From Candidula unifasciata (lineage: Eukaryota > Mollusca > Gastropoda > Stylommatophora > Geomitridae): a DNA stretch of 64,000 nucleotides. Below, piece by piece: positions 34,570-48,300 of the stretch. Within the stretch, counting starts at the first letter, position 1; every line of letters begins with the position of its first letter. The position numbers were made by a program, and so were the translations under genes. The notes below the pieces were generated by a model that worked only from the letters and a program-made list of their open reading frames with translations, had not been told where the DNA came from and did no database searches. Location: assembly GCA_905116865.2 (NCBI GenBank), contig CAJHNH020005990.1, positions 186,001-250,000 on the forward strand, read 5' to 3'.

Positions 34570-35045
34570 CACACCCCGTCACCAGCACGGCACCAGCACA
34601 ACACACCACAACCCGTCACCAGCACAACACACCACAACCCGTCACCAGCAAAACACACCACAACCCGTCACCAGCACAACACACCACAACCCGTCACCAG
34701 CACAACACACCACAACCAGTCACCAGCACAACACACCACAACCCGTCACCAGCACAACACACCACAACCCGTCACCAGCACGGCACACCACAAGCCGTCA
34801 CCAGCACAACACACAACAACCCGTTACCAGCACAACCCGTCACTAGCACAACACACCACAACCCGTCACCAGCACAACACACCACAACCAGTCACCAGCA
34901 CGGCACCAGCACAACACACCACAACCGTTACCAGCACGGCGCCAGCACAACACACCACAACCCGTCACCAGCACAACACACCACAACCCGTCACCAGCAC
35001 AACACACAACAACCAGTCACCACCACAACCCGTCACTAGCACGGC
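34570..35045. repeat. 26-bp minisatellite, about 17 copies
   Basis: The unit joins caccagcacaacacaccac and aacccgt. Some copies are shortened to 20-23 bp. There is no G-rich strand symmetry and no recognised source element, although a SINE-B ends 80 bp upstream. Confidence 0.92.
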
Positions 35046-35249
35046 CGGGTCTGAACAAGTGCAGGGAACGCAGCAAGTCTCTACTGCTTCATGATATATA
35101 ATAAACAAACAAACAAAATATTGATCACCCAGCTGGTCATGCGTCTTAGTTACATTGTTTCTGCAGCGAGGCTCTGTCGTCAATTAGAGGTGACAGGTTC
35201 AATTCTCGGCTTGGTAACTATAGCTTTCGATTTGTTTGCTTTCTAGCAT

Positions 35250-35510
35250 ATCTTTCTTGCGAAGGTGCAAATAGATCATCAAGGTCTGTAGAAAACGGTG
35301 CAGGAGATCTGGTCGACCCTCAGGAAACAGGCTAAACGGACATACAATCAGACCACTGCTAGCACCATTGGAACTGGAACTCTGCGCTGGCTGCTGAAGA
35401 TAAGGATAGGGTGTGCTATGTTTTCGGTTCTTAACTGAACGCAGCACAGCACAGGTGCACCAGTTTAATCCAGCCTGGAGATGTCTCTGCCAAAAAGAAA
35501 CGTTTTAGTC
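35250..35510 (+). mobile_element. LINE 3' end (CPECC family), fragment
   Basis: The plus strand reads AKRTYNQTTASTIGTGTLRW followed by LLKIR, the same C-terminal region as [20 protein letters not shown] at 46810-46890. Confidence 0.65.
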
Positions 35511-36290
35511 CAGTCAAGAGGTACTTGCAGCCTTAACCTCCAGCTCCCTAGTCGAGTCAGGTAAGTGATTCTCCACATGAGCCATGACGGCACACCTGCA
35601 GGAGTGACAACAAGTTCCATCGTCAATCAGGGAGCCAGAGAACATGTCAGAGAATTTTCAACTGTGCCGGGAGAGAGGTTGTAAAAGAGATATGTGTGTG
35701 GACGAAGCTAGGTAGATAGATTAGATAGACAGACAAATAGAGATAGATAGATAATTAGATAGATTCGATTAGGTTAGATTAGATGGACCAAAGATACGGT
35801 GCTAAGCAATGAATAAAATCTACAGTAAATATTCTGTAGACCGGTACAATGTTGTTGCCACGGCCATCTTTAGATATAAAGTTAAAGCCGGATGTGGTTG
35901 TTGCCACCTTTCCGTGATTCCAGACGAGAGAGAGTTATGTTGCGCTACAGTAAAATGGCGAGTGTGACTAGCAAGACCAGGCCGAGTTAAGACAAGTCTT
36001 CCCCGATCAGAGCACGCCTTTTCAGGACCATTGTCGCCAACGCATGTTTGAGTGTCTCTGTTCAGATGCTCAGCTTTTAAACTGTCTGCTGCCCCTCCCC
36101 TCCCCCATGTTCTTATTCCCTTCCTGCCGCCTCCTTTTTCCATGCAACACGGTCCCTGGCATCATGTTCCCATGAATCCGAGTACCTGTATCATTAATGT
36201 CCCACTTGCACACATCTTTATTTCGCAGCAGAGACCTCGACATCCTCTAGGGCCTATTCTTTTTCAGGAAAAATAAGTACAAGTGCTCAC
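35510..36290. other. Non-coding; imperfect GATA-type microsatellite
   Basis: 35705-35790 is rich in gata and gatt steps. The remainder is unrecognised. Confidence 0.45.
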
Positions 36291-36297
36291 TCTAAAG

Positions 36298-36873
36298 CAG
36301 CGGCTCTCAACCTGTGGGTCGAACGCCCTTTCACAGGGGTCGCCTAAGACCATCGAAAAACACATATTCACTGAAGTTATGACGTAGCAACATAAATAAT
36401 ATTATGGTTGGGGGTTGCCACAACACGGGGAACTGTTTTAAAGGGTCGTGAAGTTGGGAAAATCGGTAGGCAGGCCAAACAATTTCTGGAGGCCTCGGAG
36501 ATATAGTTTTACAGAAGAATGCTTAGAATACCTTGGACAGCCAAAAAGAGCAACCAAGAGGTTTTGAAAGAGACGGGAGCACGAAGACAACTTATCACAG
36601 ACATCAGAAGGAGACAGTCATAATTTTTTTGGCCATGTTATAAAAAGAGGGAAAATAGAACATGCTGTGACCACTGGAAAGATATATGGAAGGAGAGATA
36701 GAGGAAGACAACGAGAGAAGATGCTTGACAGTCTTGTTGCATGGCATGAAGGTGTGTCGGCACACGAACTGATACATGCTGCAGGAGATCGCAGATTATG
36801 GAGAGGCATGATCGCCCACGCCAGTCGGCAAGGCACCTGATGATGATGAAGTTGGGAAGGCTGAGAACCACTG
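36298..36873. mobile_element. hAT-type MITE with 8-bp target duplication, carrying a nested LINE
   Basis: The ends cagcggctctcaacctgtgg and ggctgagaaccactg are the classic hAT-MITE inverted repeats. The 8-mer ctctaaag is exact at 36290-36297 and 36874-36881. The MITE interior is 36298-36460 plus 36859-36873. Confidence 0.9.
36461..36847 (+). mobile_element. LINE 3' end nested in the hAT MITE
   Basis: gaagttgggaa occurs at 36450-36460 and 36848-36858 as target duplication. The plus strand reads RRMLRIPWTAKKSNQEVLKE, FFGHVIKRGKIEHAVTTGKI, YGRRDRGRQREKM and LWRGMIAHASRQGT, then a (gat)n tail. One frameshift is present. The same 3' family occurs at 60830-61040 (plus) and 56390-56560 (minus). Confidence 0.88.
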
Positions 36874-36884
36874 CTCTAAAGTGT

Positions 36885-37290
36885 CTTTAAAATGGTACCG
36901 GTATTCACCATCAAGTGTTCATTTTTTTTTTGTTTTTTTTTTTTTGTTGCGCTGACGATAATAATGATTGCTAAAGGTGTCGGTACTAAACCGTTGCCTA
37001 CTGCCATGAAAAGGCCCTGCCTCCACCCATATGCAATTCATCATAGAGGTTGTTGTATTTGAATATTAAAGTGCGTTTCAAAAGTCGTTCCCTTACACTT
37101 TAACAAATATCTTGAAAACTCCGGTACGGATCAGAAGGAATTTTTGCAGGTGTCCTTTGATTTCCAATGTCCTTATGCTTTTATAATTTACAATTGCACA
37201 GGTGGTGTTTTTTTTTCTTTTTTTTTCTTTTTCTTAAAACAACGATCACTTTACACGTGCAGCGATGCATGGTGATTATTTGGATAGCCT
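36885..37290. other. Non-coding with T runs
   Basis: T-rich runs at 36920-36945 and 37207-37235. No coding is recognised. Confidence 0.4.
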
Positions 37291-37299
37291 ATCGCGTGT

Positions 37300-37855
37300 C
37301 AATGGTGACACAATGAAAGAAATTAAACGGCGACTATCAATTGCTCTTCAAAGACTAAAACAACTGAATAAATTATGGAATTGTACAGATAGAATTACAA
37401 AGGTCAGATTTTTAAGAGCATGCATCTTTCCCATTGCAACATACGCCTGTGAGACCTGGACACTTACTAAACAAGCGGAACAGCGCATAAATGCATTTGA
37501 ATATACATGTTACAGACAGGTTCTAAGAATATCTTGGGTAAAGAAAAGAACAAATGCATCCATACTTCAAGAGCTGAATATTGAAGAGGGTTGGCTAGTA
37601 AAGACAATAAAACAAAGAAAATTGAAATATTTTGGTCACTTGAAACGTCATGGAAGTCTAGAGAGAACAATAATGGAGGGGTATATGCCTGGGAAGAGAG
37701 GAAGAGGAAGGCCAAGGAGAAGATGGGTGCAGGATGTGGCAGATGATCTCCAGATGGGTGTATCAGACGCAGGACATCTTGCTCAGGATAGGAAGGTTTT
37801 CCGGAGGGTTGTTATGGCAGCGAGGTTCCGCGAGGGACATGCTACTGAATGAATG
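37300..37855 (+). mobile_element. LINE copy B: 5'-truncated C-terminal domain, frame intact
   Basis: 556 bp nearly identical to 6949-7487 of copy A. It is flanked by atcgcgtgt at 37291-37299 and 37856-37864, a 9-bp target duplication. The frame reads NGDTMKEIKRRLSIALQRLK, FPIATYACETWTLTKQAEQR, FGHLKRHGSLERTIMEGYMP, RGRGRPRRRWVQD and EGHATE stop. The tail is (tgaa)n. The insertion looks young. Confidence 0.92.
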
Positions 37856-38099
37856 ATCGCGTGTACTATTAAAGATCCACAACTCACGAGAGATAAATGC
37901 TAGAAATAACCATTTAAGAGTGAATCACATGTGAAACGCGTTCATTGGAATGTTTTGAAAAGTTTTCATAACTCAAATAACTGTAAGCATGGTGATTGTT
38001 TGCTCTGGGTCGATTTTATTTTCCTATATAAGGCAAATAAGGCCAAATGAAAACAAGATGTCTTCATTGAAAACAGTTCTTACAAGGACATAATTATTA

Positions 38100-39085
38100 A
38101 TGGGCTGTATGCCAAATTGCCAAATTCTTGAAGAATATGGTGTACCGGGTCAATTATTGGGAAACATAATGGCTCTCTATCAAAATAGCCAGAGCGCTGT
38201 AAGAACAACGGAAGGTATGACAGACTGGTTCCCCATTACATCAGGAGTACGACAAGGATGTGTCCTATCACCCCTACTCTTCATCACATATATTGATAAA
38301 ATTGCACAGGAGTCAAACCAAAACACAGATATTATAAATGAACTACTCTTTGCAGATGACCAATGTTTGTTACAAGAAGAAGAACAAAAACTACAACAAC
38401 ATGTTGATTCATTGCTCACTAACTGTACAAAATTTGACATTAAAATAAACACCTCAAAAACTGAAGTAATGACCATAGGAAAGAAACACAGTAATGTAAA
38501 CATAAAGATCAACGACATACAATTAGAACAAGTTCAAGAATTCAAGTACTTAGGATGCATATTTACAGAAGATGGAAAACTCGATAAAGAGATACAAGCT
38601 AGAGTTCAAAAAGCCAATGCAGTCAACTACCAACTGGCCCCACTTCTTCGTCATCCAAAGATCTCGTTACCAGCCAAACAACAGATGATCAACAGCATTT
38701 TCATCCCTACGTTATGTTATCAGTGCCAAACGTGGACAATGAACAAATCACATATGCAAAAAATAACTACGTGTGAAATGCGATGTCTCCGAAGAGTCAC
38801 CAACAATACACGAAGAGACAGAGTCACAAACGTCAGCATTAGAGACAAAGTTGGAACAAGAGCATGCATGGGACATATTGAAAGACAGAGAATGAAGTGG
38901 TTTGGCCATTTAGTAAGAATGCACCGGATCAGATTGCCTATAAGGCCTTTTACAGTAGACCCAGGAAAAAATGGATAGATGGAGTAGCTGAATACGGCCA
39001 GAAGATCCAGAAAACTGTCACTCAAATCACGCGAGAGGCTCAAAACAAATATTTTAAACCACGACACTGGGCTACAACCCGGTAA
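38100..39085 (+). mobile_element. Second LINE family: reverse transcriptase fragment, frameshifted
   Basis: The plus strand reads SGVRQGCVLSPLLFITYIDK, LLFADDQCLLQ (catalytic pair in FADD form), FKYLGCIFTEDGKLDKEI, IFIPTLCYQCQTWTMNKS, MKWFGHLVRMHRI. After a frameshift near 38935 it continues AYKAFYSRPRKKWIDGVAEY. The N-terminal half is missing. It lies in the interval where the last NDH-2 exon would be expected. Confidence 0.85.
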
Positions 39086-39229
39086 AAGTGAAGAAGACAA
39101 TAGATAGATAGATGCCAAATTTCAACAACTTAACACTGAACGGTTACTGAGCTACATATTTTAAAAGTTTGACAGGACTTCAGGGACGGACTATAGGCTT
39201 GTTATAAATGGACATTGTTGCCGACCCAC

Positions 39230-39383
39230 CCTTGAACTTGAACTTGTTAGTGTCGGTGATCGCTTTATAGCGACCAATGTAGGCCAGCATCCCCATACTC
39301 TCGAATGTGAATGGTTCAACCACTTTGTCGTCACATCCGGAGTTGAGAAATCTGCTCAGATACAATCCTTCCCGTTCAGCTAC
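39230..39383 (-). CDS. NDH-2 exon 8 (last one found)
   Basis: The acceptor ctattttcag lies before 39383. It encodes [14 protein letters not shown] through [25 protein letters not shown] donor at 39229 fits the usual protein break after KG. Reading through gives a short tail and a stop at about 39180 that does not resemble the family C-terminus, so splicing onward is more likely. Confidence 0.82.
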
Positions 39384-42300
39384 CTGAAAATAGGTTATAA
39401 GCAAACTCACATGTATTGACTGACTGGATCATTCATTCATTGTCCGGTTGTGTCATTATATGTCACATAGGGCTCCCAGTCTATTCCTCTATCATGTGCA
39501 ATTCATTCAATATCATAGATCTTTCGTGAAGGCTCTATTTTGGACGCCCTCGCTTCCACAATCCATTTACTTCCCATTTTAGTTCCTTTTTGGTGATTAT
39601 CTGCTCGTTTCTTCTCAGGATGTGTTTTTTTTTTCCCCTTCTTTTTCTTCTACTTTTGTGTTTACTGGCTGTCAAATCCGATGGAAAGTCCTGGCTGTTC
39701 GTCCATTTGGACTCTGGTTGTGCCTGGGCCTGAGTTTTGCGTGCACATCTGATTTACTGGCTTGTGTGTGCAGTTGGTTGTTGCTTGCCGCTCGGGCTGA
39801 TGCACTCCGACTTCGAAAGAAGCTTCCAATTAGTCGACTTCTATGAAATGCCTTTTTGGGTAGAAAGTGGGTCCATTGTTTTTCCCCCCCACAATGGGAC
39901 CCCGGAACCCACACATGGAGGATGGGTTCAATACATCGCCACCTTGCTTGTCTGATGATTGCACTTAGCAATTGTTGCCCAGCTTTTTAATTCATCCCAT
40001 TTTTCTATTCAACAATTCGTGGATTTATTGGCACCTATAAGTGCAGAAGGGGTGACAAAGTGCTGAACCGCGCATGGACCAAGTTTCATACTGGTCACGA
40101 CTTATCTACACCTCTCCACGGTTGTCCTAGTCACAACATGTTCACAGCCGAGAAGCTCACCAACACAGGTGGGATCGATGTCAAGTGCGTCTGCCTGAGA
40201 GGAGAGGAACTAACTGTCCGCATGCACATATGTAAAAAAAAAAAAAAAAGCTGTACACGCATCCCTTATGTCCTGAAACGAGACCAAAGTCCAAAAGTAT
40301 ATGAACCACCAGGACTTTCCACTAGAGTTAACAATCGGCGAATGCAAAGATGATAAACGCTGAAGCAAGAAAATAGGCGGAATCCGTTGTACGTAATATG
40401 CAGAAGTAAATAGCTTGAGCGCCACTGAGAACACTGTAACATTCTTTTTTAAATGGCATGTTTGATTGGCTTTCACAGATATAAAGAAAGTAAAGGACAC
40501 CTTTCCATGGCATAAAGGGCATATAGGGCTAGACCTATATTTGTATAGGCCAATCGGCACAAGATGGGTGATGTGGTCAGCATCACGCCGGCCGTCTTTA
40601 CTTCCCGGGGCTGCACCCGATACCCACTCAAAGCTGATTCGACCTGGGAGCCAAGGTCATTTTTGAAAAAAGTCCGGCTCCACCAGGGAGCGAACCTACG
40701 GCCTTCCGATCCGCGGTGAGCGTCTAACCGCTCAGCCACGACGACTTACTCTCACAGATGTACATAAAAGAAATAGAAACAGGAAAAATTCTCACTGTGT
40801 TGTATGCAATATCCTCATCGTCATCATTCTCACCACCATCATGTGCCATGCCGATACGCGTGGGCGATCGTGTTTAACCTCTCCTACAGTCACCAGAATC
40901 AAGAGTCATCAAGAATGCTCTAACCCTTGCCTTGTTTGTGGCCAATCCGCCAAGGTAATTATGTCTGCCGTCCCCTTGCTCTCTTACCTCCATTTTTTGC
41001 AAGCTGTAATCAAGTTATCCAGTCAGTTCCTTCTCATCAGGTGTCCAAAAATTTGACGTTTAATTTGTCTGATTACTTTACCTTTGTTAACTGTCTGCAG
41101 GAGGACTGTCTGCCTAATCTGCTTTTATATAATTCCATGATATTCTTTGCGTTCTTCTTTATACACACACACATATAAACACTCACATGCACGCACGCGC
41201 GCGCGCACACACTTGTGTGGACGCTAGGCATGGCTACTGTTTCTAGCCGTGGCAAATTTGTTGCTTCTGCCAGACGGTGGCCGTTGCATTTTTGCTCCAT
41301 TTGTAGACTGAAAGGATATAGTTTCGTCGCCCAGCTTCTGTTGGCATTTCGGATGGCTGCCCTATGCTTTTAATGCGTGTGTGTGCTTGATATGCTGAGA
41401 CAGCAGTCTGTTAATCTTTCCACAAAGGACTGCGATTAGCATTCTGTGTGTTTTTCGTTGGCACAGCAGCGAAGCAAATATGGGGTGACCCGTTTGCTAT
41501 GAAGCTAAAACTAAGATTACCAGATAACACGAGACAGAAAGTTACGACCAGACGTGTCTCATACTTCTTAACGTAACGGTTCTTTTTTTCATTATCCCCT
41601 TCTATGATATGGTTGTTCAAGCGAAAACACAAGAGTATACATTACCTGCGCTGTACAGGGCAGGGACATGTCTTCCACTTCAGCACAGTCCCCAATAGCA
41701 AACACATTTTTGCTGGGCTCCTCCTTGACCCTCAGAAAGCGGTCAGTTAAAATCTGCAGGAACAAAACAAATGTTACCAGACCAAATATTTGTGTTAACA
41801 TTATACACACGCACACACACACACATACATATTTATATATATTTTGTTCATAGAGTATGTATCCCGTGTGTTCTTAGACCCTCAGAATACCTCACCTAGA
41901 AAATTTGAAAGGTGGCTAAAGGCCTCCGGCCTAGGTCCCCCCCCCCACAACTTCTCTCAAGCACTTTCAATGTTTTCTTTGTGTCGGAGCCCCTGGTTAT
42001 ACACATTTTCCTAGACATACGACAACTGCGACTTACGACCATTCGCAGCAATGACCACAAAGATTCAATAAACAAAAAAACAAAAGTAAACAAAAAAGAT
42101 AACTAGGTTGATAGTCTCAAAGAAATCATGGAACTTGTACCTAAAGAGCAGCAGTCTAGACATCGGTCTGTTTTTTCCCCCCTACGGCGTAAGGCGGACT
42201 GTCTGTGACCGCAGTTTGAATGAATTATTAGTGTTCAAAAATATAAATTCCACTTACGACCTGCTCGACTTACAACTTATTTTTCGTAACGAAGCGCGGT

Positions 42301-42889
42301 CGTAACTCGAGGAGACCCTGTTTCAGAGTTAACAGTAGAAAGATACTGACCTGTCCAGATTTGTTTTTGGGGAAGTCCAAATCGCGGATAAAATCCCTGG
42401 GAGATAGACCGGTGCTCCAGACTACAAGGCCGCAAGGTATCACTGTGCCATCTTGGAGTTTGACACTCGTGGGCGTCACCTCTGTGGATTTCATGCAACA
42501 AAACAACTGCTAGTCACTTTCTCGCACTAATATTTGTTATTTAGCAACCCCCGTGTGGGATATGCTCGTGACAGAAGGTATGGGTTAACTGAACATCAAA
42601 ATCTGTTTCTGAGCTTAAAAATTACCACAGACAAGAAGTATGCAGGAAGGCAGTCTGTCCGTTCAATGAGTGCAGTCTGTGAGATTAAAATCTCGAGGAT
42701 GAGCCCAAGGATGAGATGTACAAATCGCAGAAATCCCATTCAACCACAAAGTATATAAACTGGATTCCTAACGGTTACACATCGAGCTGAAGTCAGGACT
42801 CTGCATGAAGGATTATTAACACAGATACGACTAAATGTCAACCAAACATTAAATCAACAAATAAGAATAAGTCATCAATATTAAAGATA

Positions 42890-42925
<36 letters not shown>

Positions 42926-45021
42926 TGCAATACTTTGGCTCATTTATTAGCAATTGTGAATCATTTTTAAAAGAATTCACAAGGGGACTGGTCATAGAAA
43001 TCCAAGGGTTAAATATCCTGATATCAGCAAACGAATCAAAATAACACTTTTCAGAACGTAAACTAGGAACTAAATTACCTATAATGACCAGGAGGGACGA
43101 CATGAGGAGAAAAAAGGCGGGGGGGGGGGGGTAGATTTAACTTAAAGTAACTAAGCCCCCAGGTTTCGGCGCCTGTGAAAATGCTATGACAGTTGAGTTT
43201 AGTTTATCTGAGTTTGTAGAATCGACATCACAACACTCTATTCACTGTATAAGCATCCCGTCTTCATCTTCAGCAGCTGGTGAATAGTTCTAACTCCGAA
43301 AGTGCCAGTATCAATCTTGTTGTATTCAGTCTTGCCTTTCCTCTGAATGTTCAGTGACCACTAGATCCCCTGGTTACTTCCCGTTCTCTTCAAACCATGC
43401 TAATCTGAGAGTGCCTCTGCACTGTTCACTTCCTCCCAAAAGTTATTGACAACATCTAGCTTTTTGTTTTCAAATCGTTTAAAACATTTTTTTTAATCAT
43501 TAAACTGAAACAAAAATATAACGGTTAATCATAAATACAAATGCACTCAGTTGCAAAATTTCTTGACGCCCCACTGAAACCTCCTGGGGCGCCCCTCGAG
43601 AGGAAGGGGTGGCAGGTTGGAGACCATTTATCTAGAGCTTCGTGCAACGGCGACCCCCGGGAGGAAGGGGTGGCAGGTTGGAGACCATTTATCTAGAGCT
43701 TCGTGCAACGGCGACCCTCGGGAGGAAGGGGTGGCAGGTTGGAGACCATTTATCTAGAGCTTCGTGCAACGGTGACCCTAGAGAGGAAGGGTTGGCAGGC
43801 TGGAGACCATTTATCTAGAGCTTCGTGCAACGGCGACCCTCGGGAGGAGGGGGTGGCAGGTTGGAGACCATTTATCTAGAGCTTCGTGCAACGGCGACCC
43901 TCGGGAGGAAGGGGTGGCAGGTTGGAGACCATTTATCTAGAGCTTCGTGCAACGGCGACCCTCGGGAGGAAGGGGTGGCAGGTTGGAGACCATTTATCTA
44001 GAGCTTCGTGCAACGGCGACCCTCGAGAGGAAGGGTTGGCAGGTTGGAGACCATTTATCTAGAGCTTCGTGCAACGGCGACCCTCGGGAGGAGGGGGTGG
44101 CAGGTTGGAAACCATTTATCTAGAGCTTCGTGCAACGGCGACCCTCGGGAGGAGGGGGTGGCAGGTTGGAGACCATTTATCTAGAGCTTCGTGCAACGGC
44201 GACCCTCGGGAGTAGGGGGTGGCAGGTTAGAGACAATTTATCTAGAGCTTCGTGCAACGGCGACCCTCGGGAGTAGGGGGTGGCAGGTTAGAGACAATTT
44301 ATCTAGAGCTTCGTGCAACGGCGACCCTCGGGAGTAGGGGGTGGCAGGTTAGAGACAATTTATCTAGAGCTTCGTGCAACGGCGACCCTCGGGAGTAGGG
44401 GGTGGCAGGTTAGAGACCATTTATCTAGAGCTTTGTGCAATAACAATTTTAAGTGTTTAGTGTTTATTGGTTAGTCGAGGGTCCAACACCACAACAGGCG
44501 GGCTGTTTCATAACTTCTCCTTTTTCTCTTCCCCCTTGTACCTCATCGAAGTGTCGGGGGGGGGGGGGGGGAGAGATATAACATTAGTTGGTGAGCTCTG
44601 TCAAGACCATTATCAAGATTAATGTTCATTTCTGTAAGGCTGTTCTTAATGCCATCACTCCATATATTCCGAGTTCTTCCTCTCGCTCTATACCTGATGT
44701 ATAACTGCTGGTCTTTAACAGGAGTGTCACAAGGAGACAGAAAGCAGCTTACCAACCACCGTGGACCTAATCAGCTCAAATCCCTTCCTCCGTGTGATCA
44801 TCTTCTCCGCGTAGGCACTCAAGCTGGCATCAAAGCCGGACAAAATCTGGTTGGATTCAATTAACGTGACCTTGACACATTCTTGCTGTTGTTTCCGGTA
44901 CAGTCTGCTCACGTCCTGGTTACATGTGAATGTGATCAATCAAGTAAACATCCAGATTTGTGGATTGGCTTTTTGTTTTCATTTGTGTATGCTATCTACA
45001 GCTCTCTCTCTCTCTCCCTCT

Positions 45022-45061
<40 letters not shown>

Positions 45062-45268
45062 ACTATTTTTCATTCAATACAATATTTTCCTGACTTTAAT
45101 AAATATCTTCAAAACATTTGCAACTGACTGTTCTTCTGTACATTAAATATTGTGGGATCTTTCAAATGCAAATTCAGTGTCCAGATTCTGTGCCATTTTG
45201 TGCCGTGTTGTATATTTATAACTTTTGATAATTTCAATTTTCAATGTTTGTTTAACTCTCTGTTAATA

Positions 45269-45326
<58 letters not shown>

Positions 45327-48300
45327 CGTGTGTCCTGTTGTTGACAATTTGGTCTTTTTTGTATTCATTTTTCTATTTCTGTTCATTATTGCCTCGCCTG
45401 TTATGTTTATGACAGGAAGAGATTGTTCCTTATGCTATTAGCCATAGAGTATATTGTAGTTTCCAGTATTCTTCATGTTTAGCCTTTCCTTTCTATTTGT
45501 ATCTGGCATATATCATGTAGATTACATAGACCCTAGCACCTGCCAGCGAGTTGACGCACAATTCTGAGATGACGCATCTGTTACGTGACAACTGGTGGGT
45601 GTGATTCATTTAGTTTGACTCAATCTTAGAATAGAATGGAGAAAGAAGAAGAAAACACCGACATCCTGCAGGTTTTGAACATCAAGGAGAACTGGCTCGT
45701 AAACAGCACCCTGACCCGAAAGTTGAGGTATTTTGGCCATTTTATTCGTCAAGGTGGTCTGTAGAAAACGGTAATGGGGGGGGGGGGGGGGGGGGGTACA
45801 GTTTCCGGATACAAGACATTGAAGATGCATTGGCTATGAAAGCACATAGGGCTGGGGAATTGGCTAGAGAAAGATGGTCTTTCATCGACATCGGCCTTCT
45901 GTATACCATAAATGCTGTTAGGCATGTGGGTACAGCAGAACACAAAAAAGGGGAGGGGGAGGCGTTGACGGTCCGGTGATCGAGGGGGAGGCGTTGACGG
46001 TCCGGTGATCGAGGGGGAGGCGTTGACGGTCCGGTGATCAGTGTGCTGGGCCCTGGGCAAACCAGTGTGCTGGGCCCTGGGCAAACCAGTGTGCTGGGCC
46101 CTGGGCAAACCAGTGTGCTGGGCCACCTACGACAACCACTTATAGGAGTGTAACTTATTTATGGCAAGTCATTTGGTTTGTCACTTGATGAGTTACATAG
46201 ATTAGCATGAAGCCCCTATACACTGATGCCCCGTGGATTCATGCGTTGAGAAGACTTTGCCATCAGCTTATGTAATGTTCTATATCATTCTTCTGTCGGT
46301 GACGGCGGCATCAGACAAGGTAACAGGCCCACAAAGCCTGCTGGGGAAGACCAGACGTCTTTGGTAATTAGCGTTGTATGGATATTTTTCTAACTGTATC
46401 TGGGTGTGCTGGAAAATGAACAAGCAGACACATTCGCTAGCTCTGCACCCTACCGTGGGATGCAATTTTTCGAAATTTGAAGCCCTGCCCTGGCTTTTGC
46501 CGGGGGCCCAGAATATAGCTGGGCCACAATTGTGACCATAACGGCTGAAAGGGGTTTATTTAACCTCTCCACGGTGATCCTCGTCAGCATTGTTGTATTT
46601 TTTGTCACCGATGGTTTGTGTGATGTCCTGGTGGGGTACAACAAGCAAGCTCTGCACCACTGGGTGGTAAACTGATACGTGACAAGCTAAATATAGTCAA
46701 GGGCCTCTAGGAGCAAGCGAACACGGCGGAACCCCCATCAGGTGTGACCGATGTGGAGAGAACAGTGCAGCGGCCAGTGACCACTGGATCTAGCTGACAC
46801 TCTATACACTCAGAGGAAAGACAAGACGGCCATACAATCAGACCGCTTCTCGTGCTATTAGAACTGCAACAATTCGCTGGCTGCTGAAGATGGGAATAGA
46901 ACATTTATACGAATGCCCAGAATGCTGTGATGTTTTTTCGTACTTTAACTCAGTTCAGCTCAGGCACTCAGACAACACATATGCTCACCTGCTGAAAAAA
47001 GTCAATTAACTCAGCTCCGAACTCCACCCCTGTAGGTCCGCCCCCGACAATGACAATGTGCAGCAGCCTTTGACTCTCCTCGAGTGTCAGGGTTGGTTGG
47101 ATCGACAACTCCAGGTTTGACACCAGGCGGTTGCGGATTTTCCTTGCATCTGCAATTTCCTGTCGAAGTGAGAATTCATGAAACCAAAAGCCAACGACAA
47201 TACTGCTGATTTTTTTTTTTTTTATGTCAAAAATGAATAAGAATCTATTTCTAAGTTATCTCCCTGGACATTTTGTTAGACACTGTTTGTTTTAGTCCAG
47301 AAGCCATGAGTTGTTAACCCTCAGGCTCGGTATTATAGATATCGCAACCTTTCCGCCTTGATTCCATTGTAAATACCGTAAATCTGGGAGAAATGTGGTT
47401 TTTCAGCCTACCCCCGGGAGTGAACCCGGACCACAAGGAGTTCGTCACCCGGTCACCGCGCAATTCTGTTTAGCTAACTACGTTAGACACTGTAAACCGT
47501 TAGCTTAAACCTGAGGGTGGGGGGCGTTTGGGCACTCTCCAATCAGTGGTTGAGGGGCGTTGCTTCCCTAACAGTGGTTACGCGGCGTCTCTTCCCTAAC
47601 AGAGGTTAAGGGGCGTCGCTCCCCTAACAGAGGTTAAGGGGCGTGGCTCCCCTAACAGAGGTTCAGGGGCGTCGCTCCCCTACAGAGGTTGAGGGGCGTC
47701 TCTTCCCTAACAGTAGTTAAGGGGCGTCGCTTTCCTAACAGTGGTTGAGGGGTGTCGCTCCGCTAACAGTGGCCGAGGGGCGTCAAACAATTTCGAAATG
47801 GAGAGCACTTGTACTTGTAATTATCTGTTATACTAACCTTTTCCCCAATTTAATTACAATATAAAATCTGAGTCACAAAAATAGGGTGACCATACTATAC
47901 TAAACAGAAAACGGGACATCTCACTCATATTTTGAGCTGAAAACATGACATCCCAAGCAAATCAGTAACACTTGCTCTGTGCTCATTATATTTATGTTGA
48001 CCAACTTCTCCAGGATATGACATGGTACCCCATTCAGACCTGGTCGAACTTGTATCTGCAGCTAAGGTGGCAAGGGGAAAGCGTATCAGAGCAGCAAAGA
48101 CTGAACACTCTAGTTAGGGAACCATATGTTTAGTTTTAAATCACTTCACACCACAGCAATGATTACCTTCAAGAAAAACGCATGCTCGGACACGCCAGGA
48201 ACCCCGAACGTGTTGGTGTACGCTCCGACCCCAATCACCAGCTTGTCGTAAGATAATGAATACTTTAGATTTAGATCCAGAACGCTGGTACAGTAAAGTT

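Noticed and set aside
34537..35094. 185-residue Thr/Pro/His-rich frame
   Set aside because: It is the 26-bp minisatellite. Frames switch with unit-length changes and there is no flanking coding.
35820..36143. 107-residue minus-strand frame
   Set aside because: No motif, no splice context and low-complexity Gly/Arg start.
39180..39229. Reading through the exon-8 donor to the stop as the true NDH-2 C-terminus
   Set aside because: The tail [16 protein letters not shown] is unlike the family ending, and a valid donor stands at the usual break point. RNA data could overturn this.
41801..41832. CA run in NDH-2 intron as a regulatory site
   Set aside because: Short ordinary microsatellite with nothing to support function.
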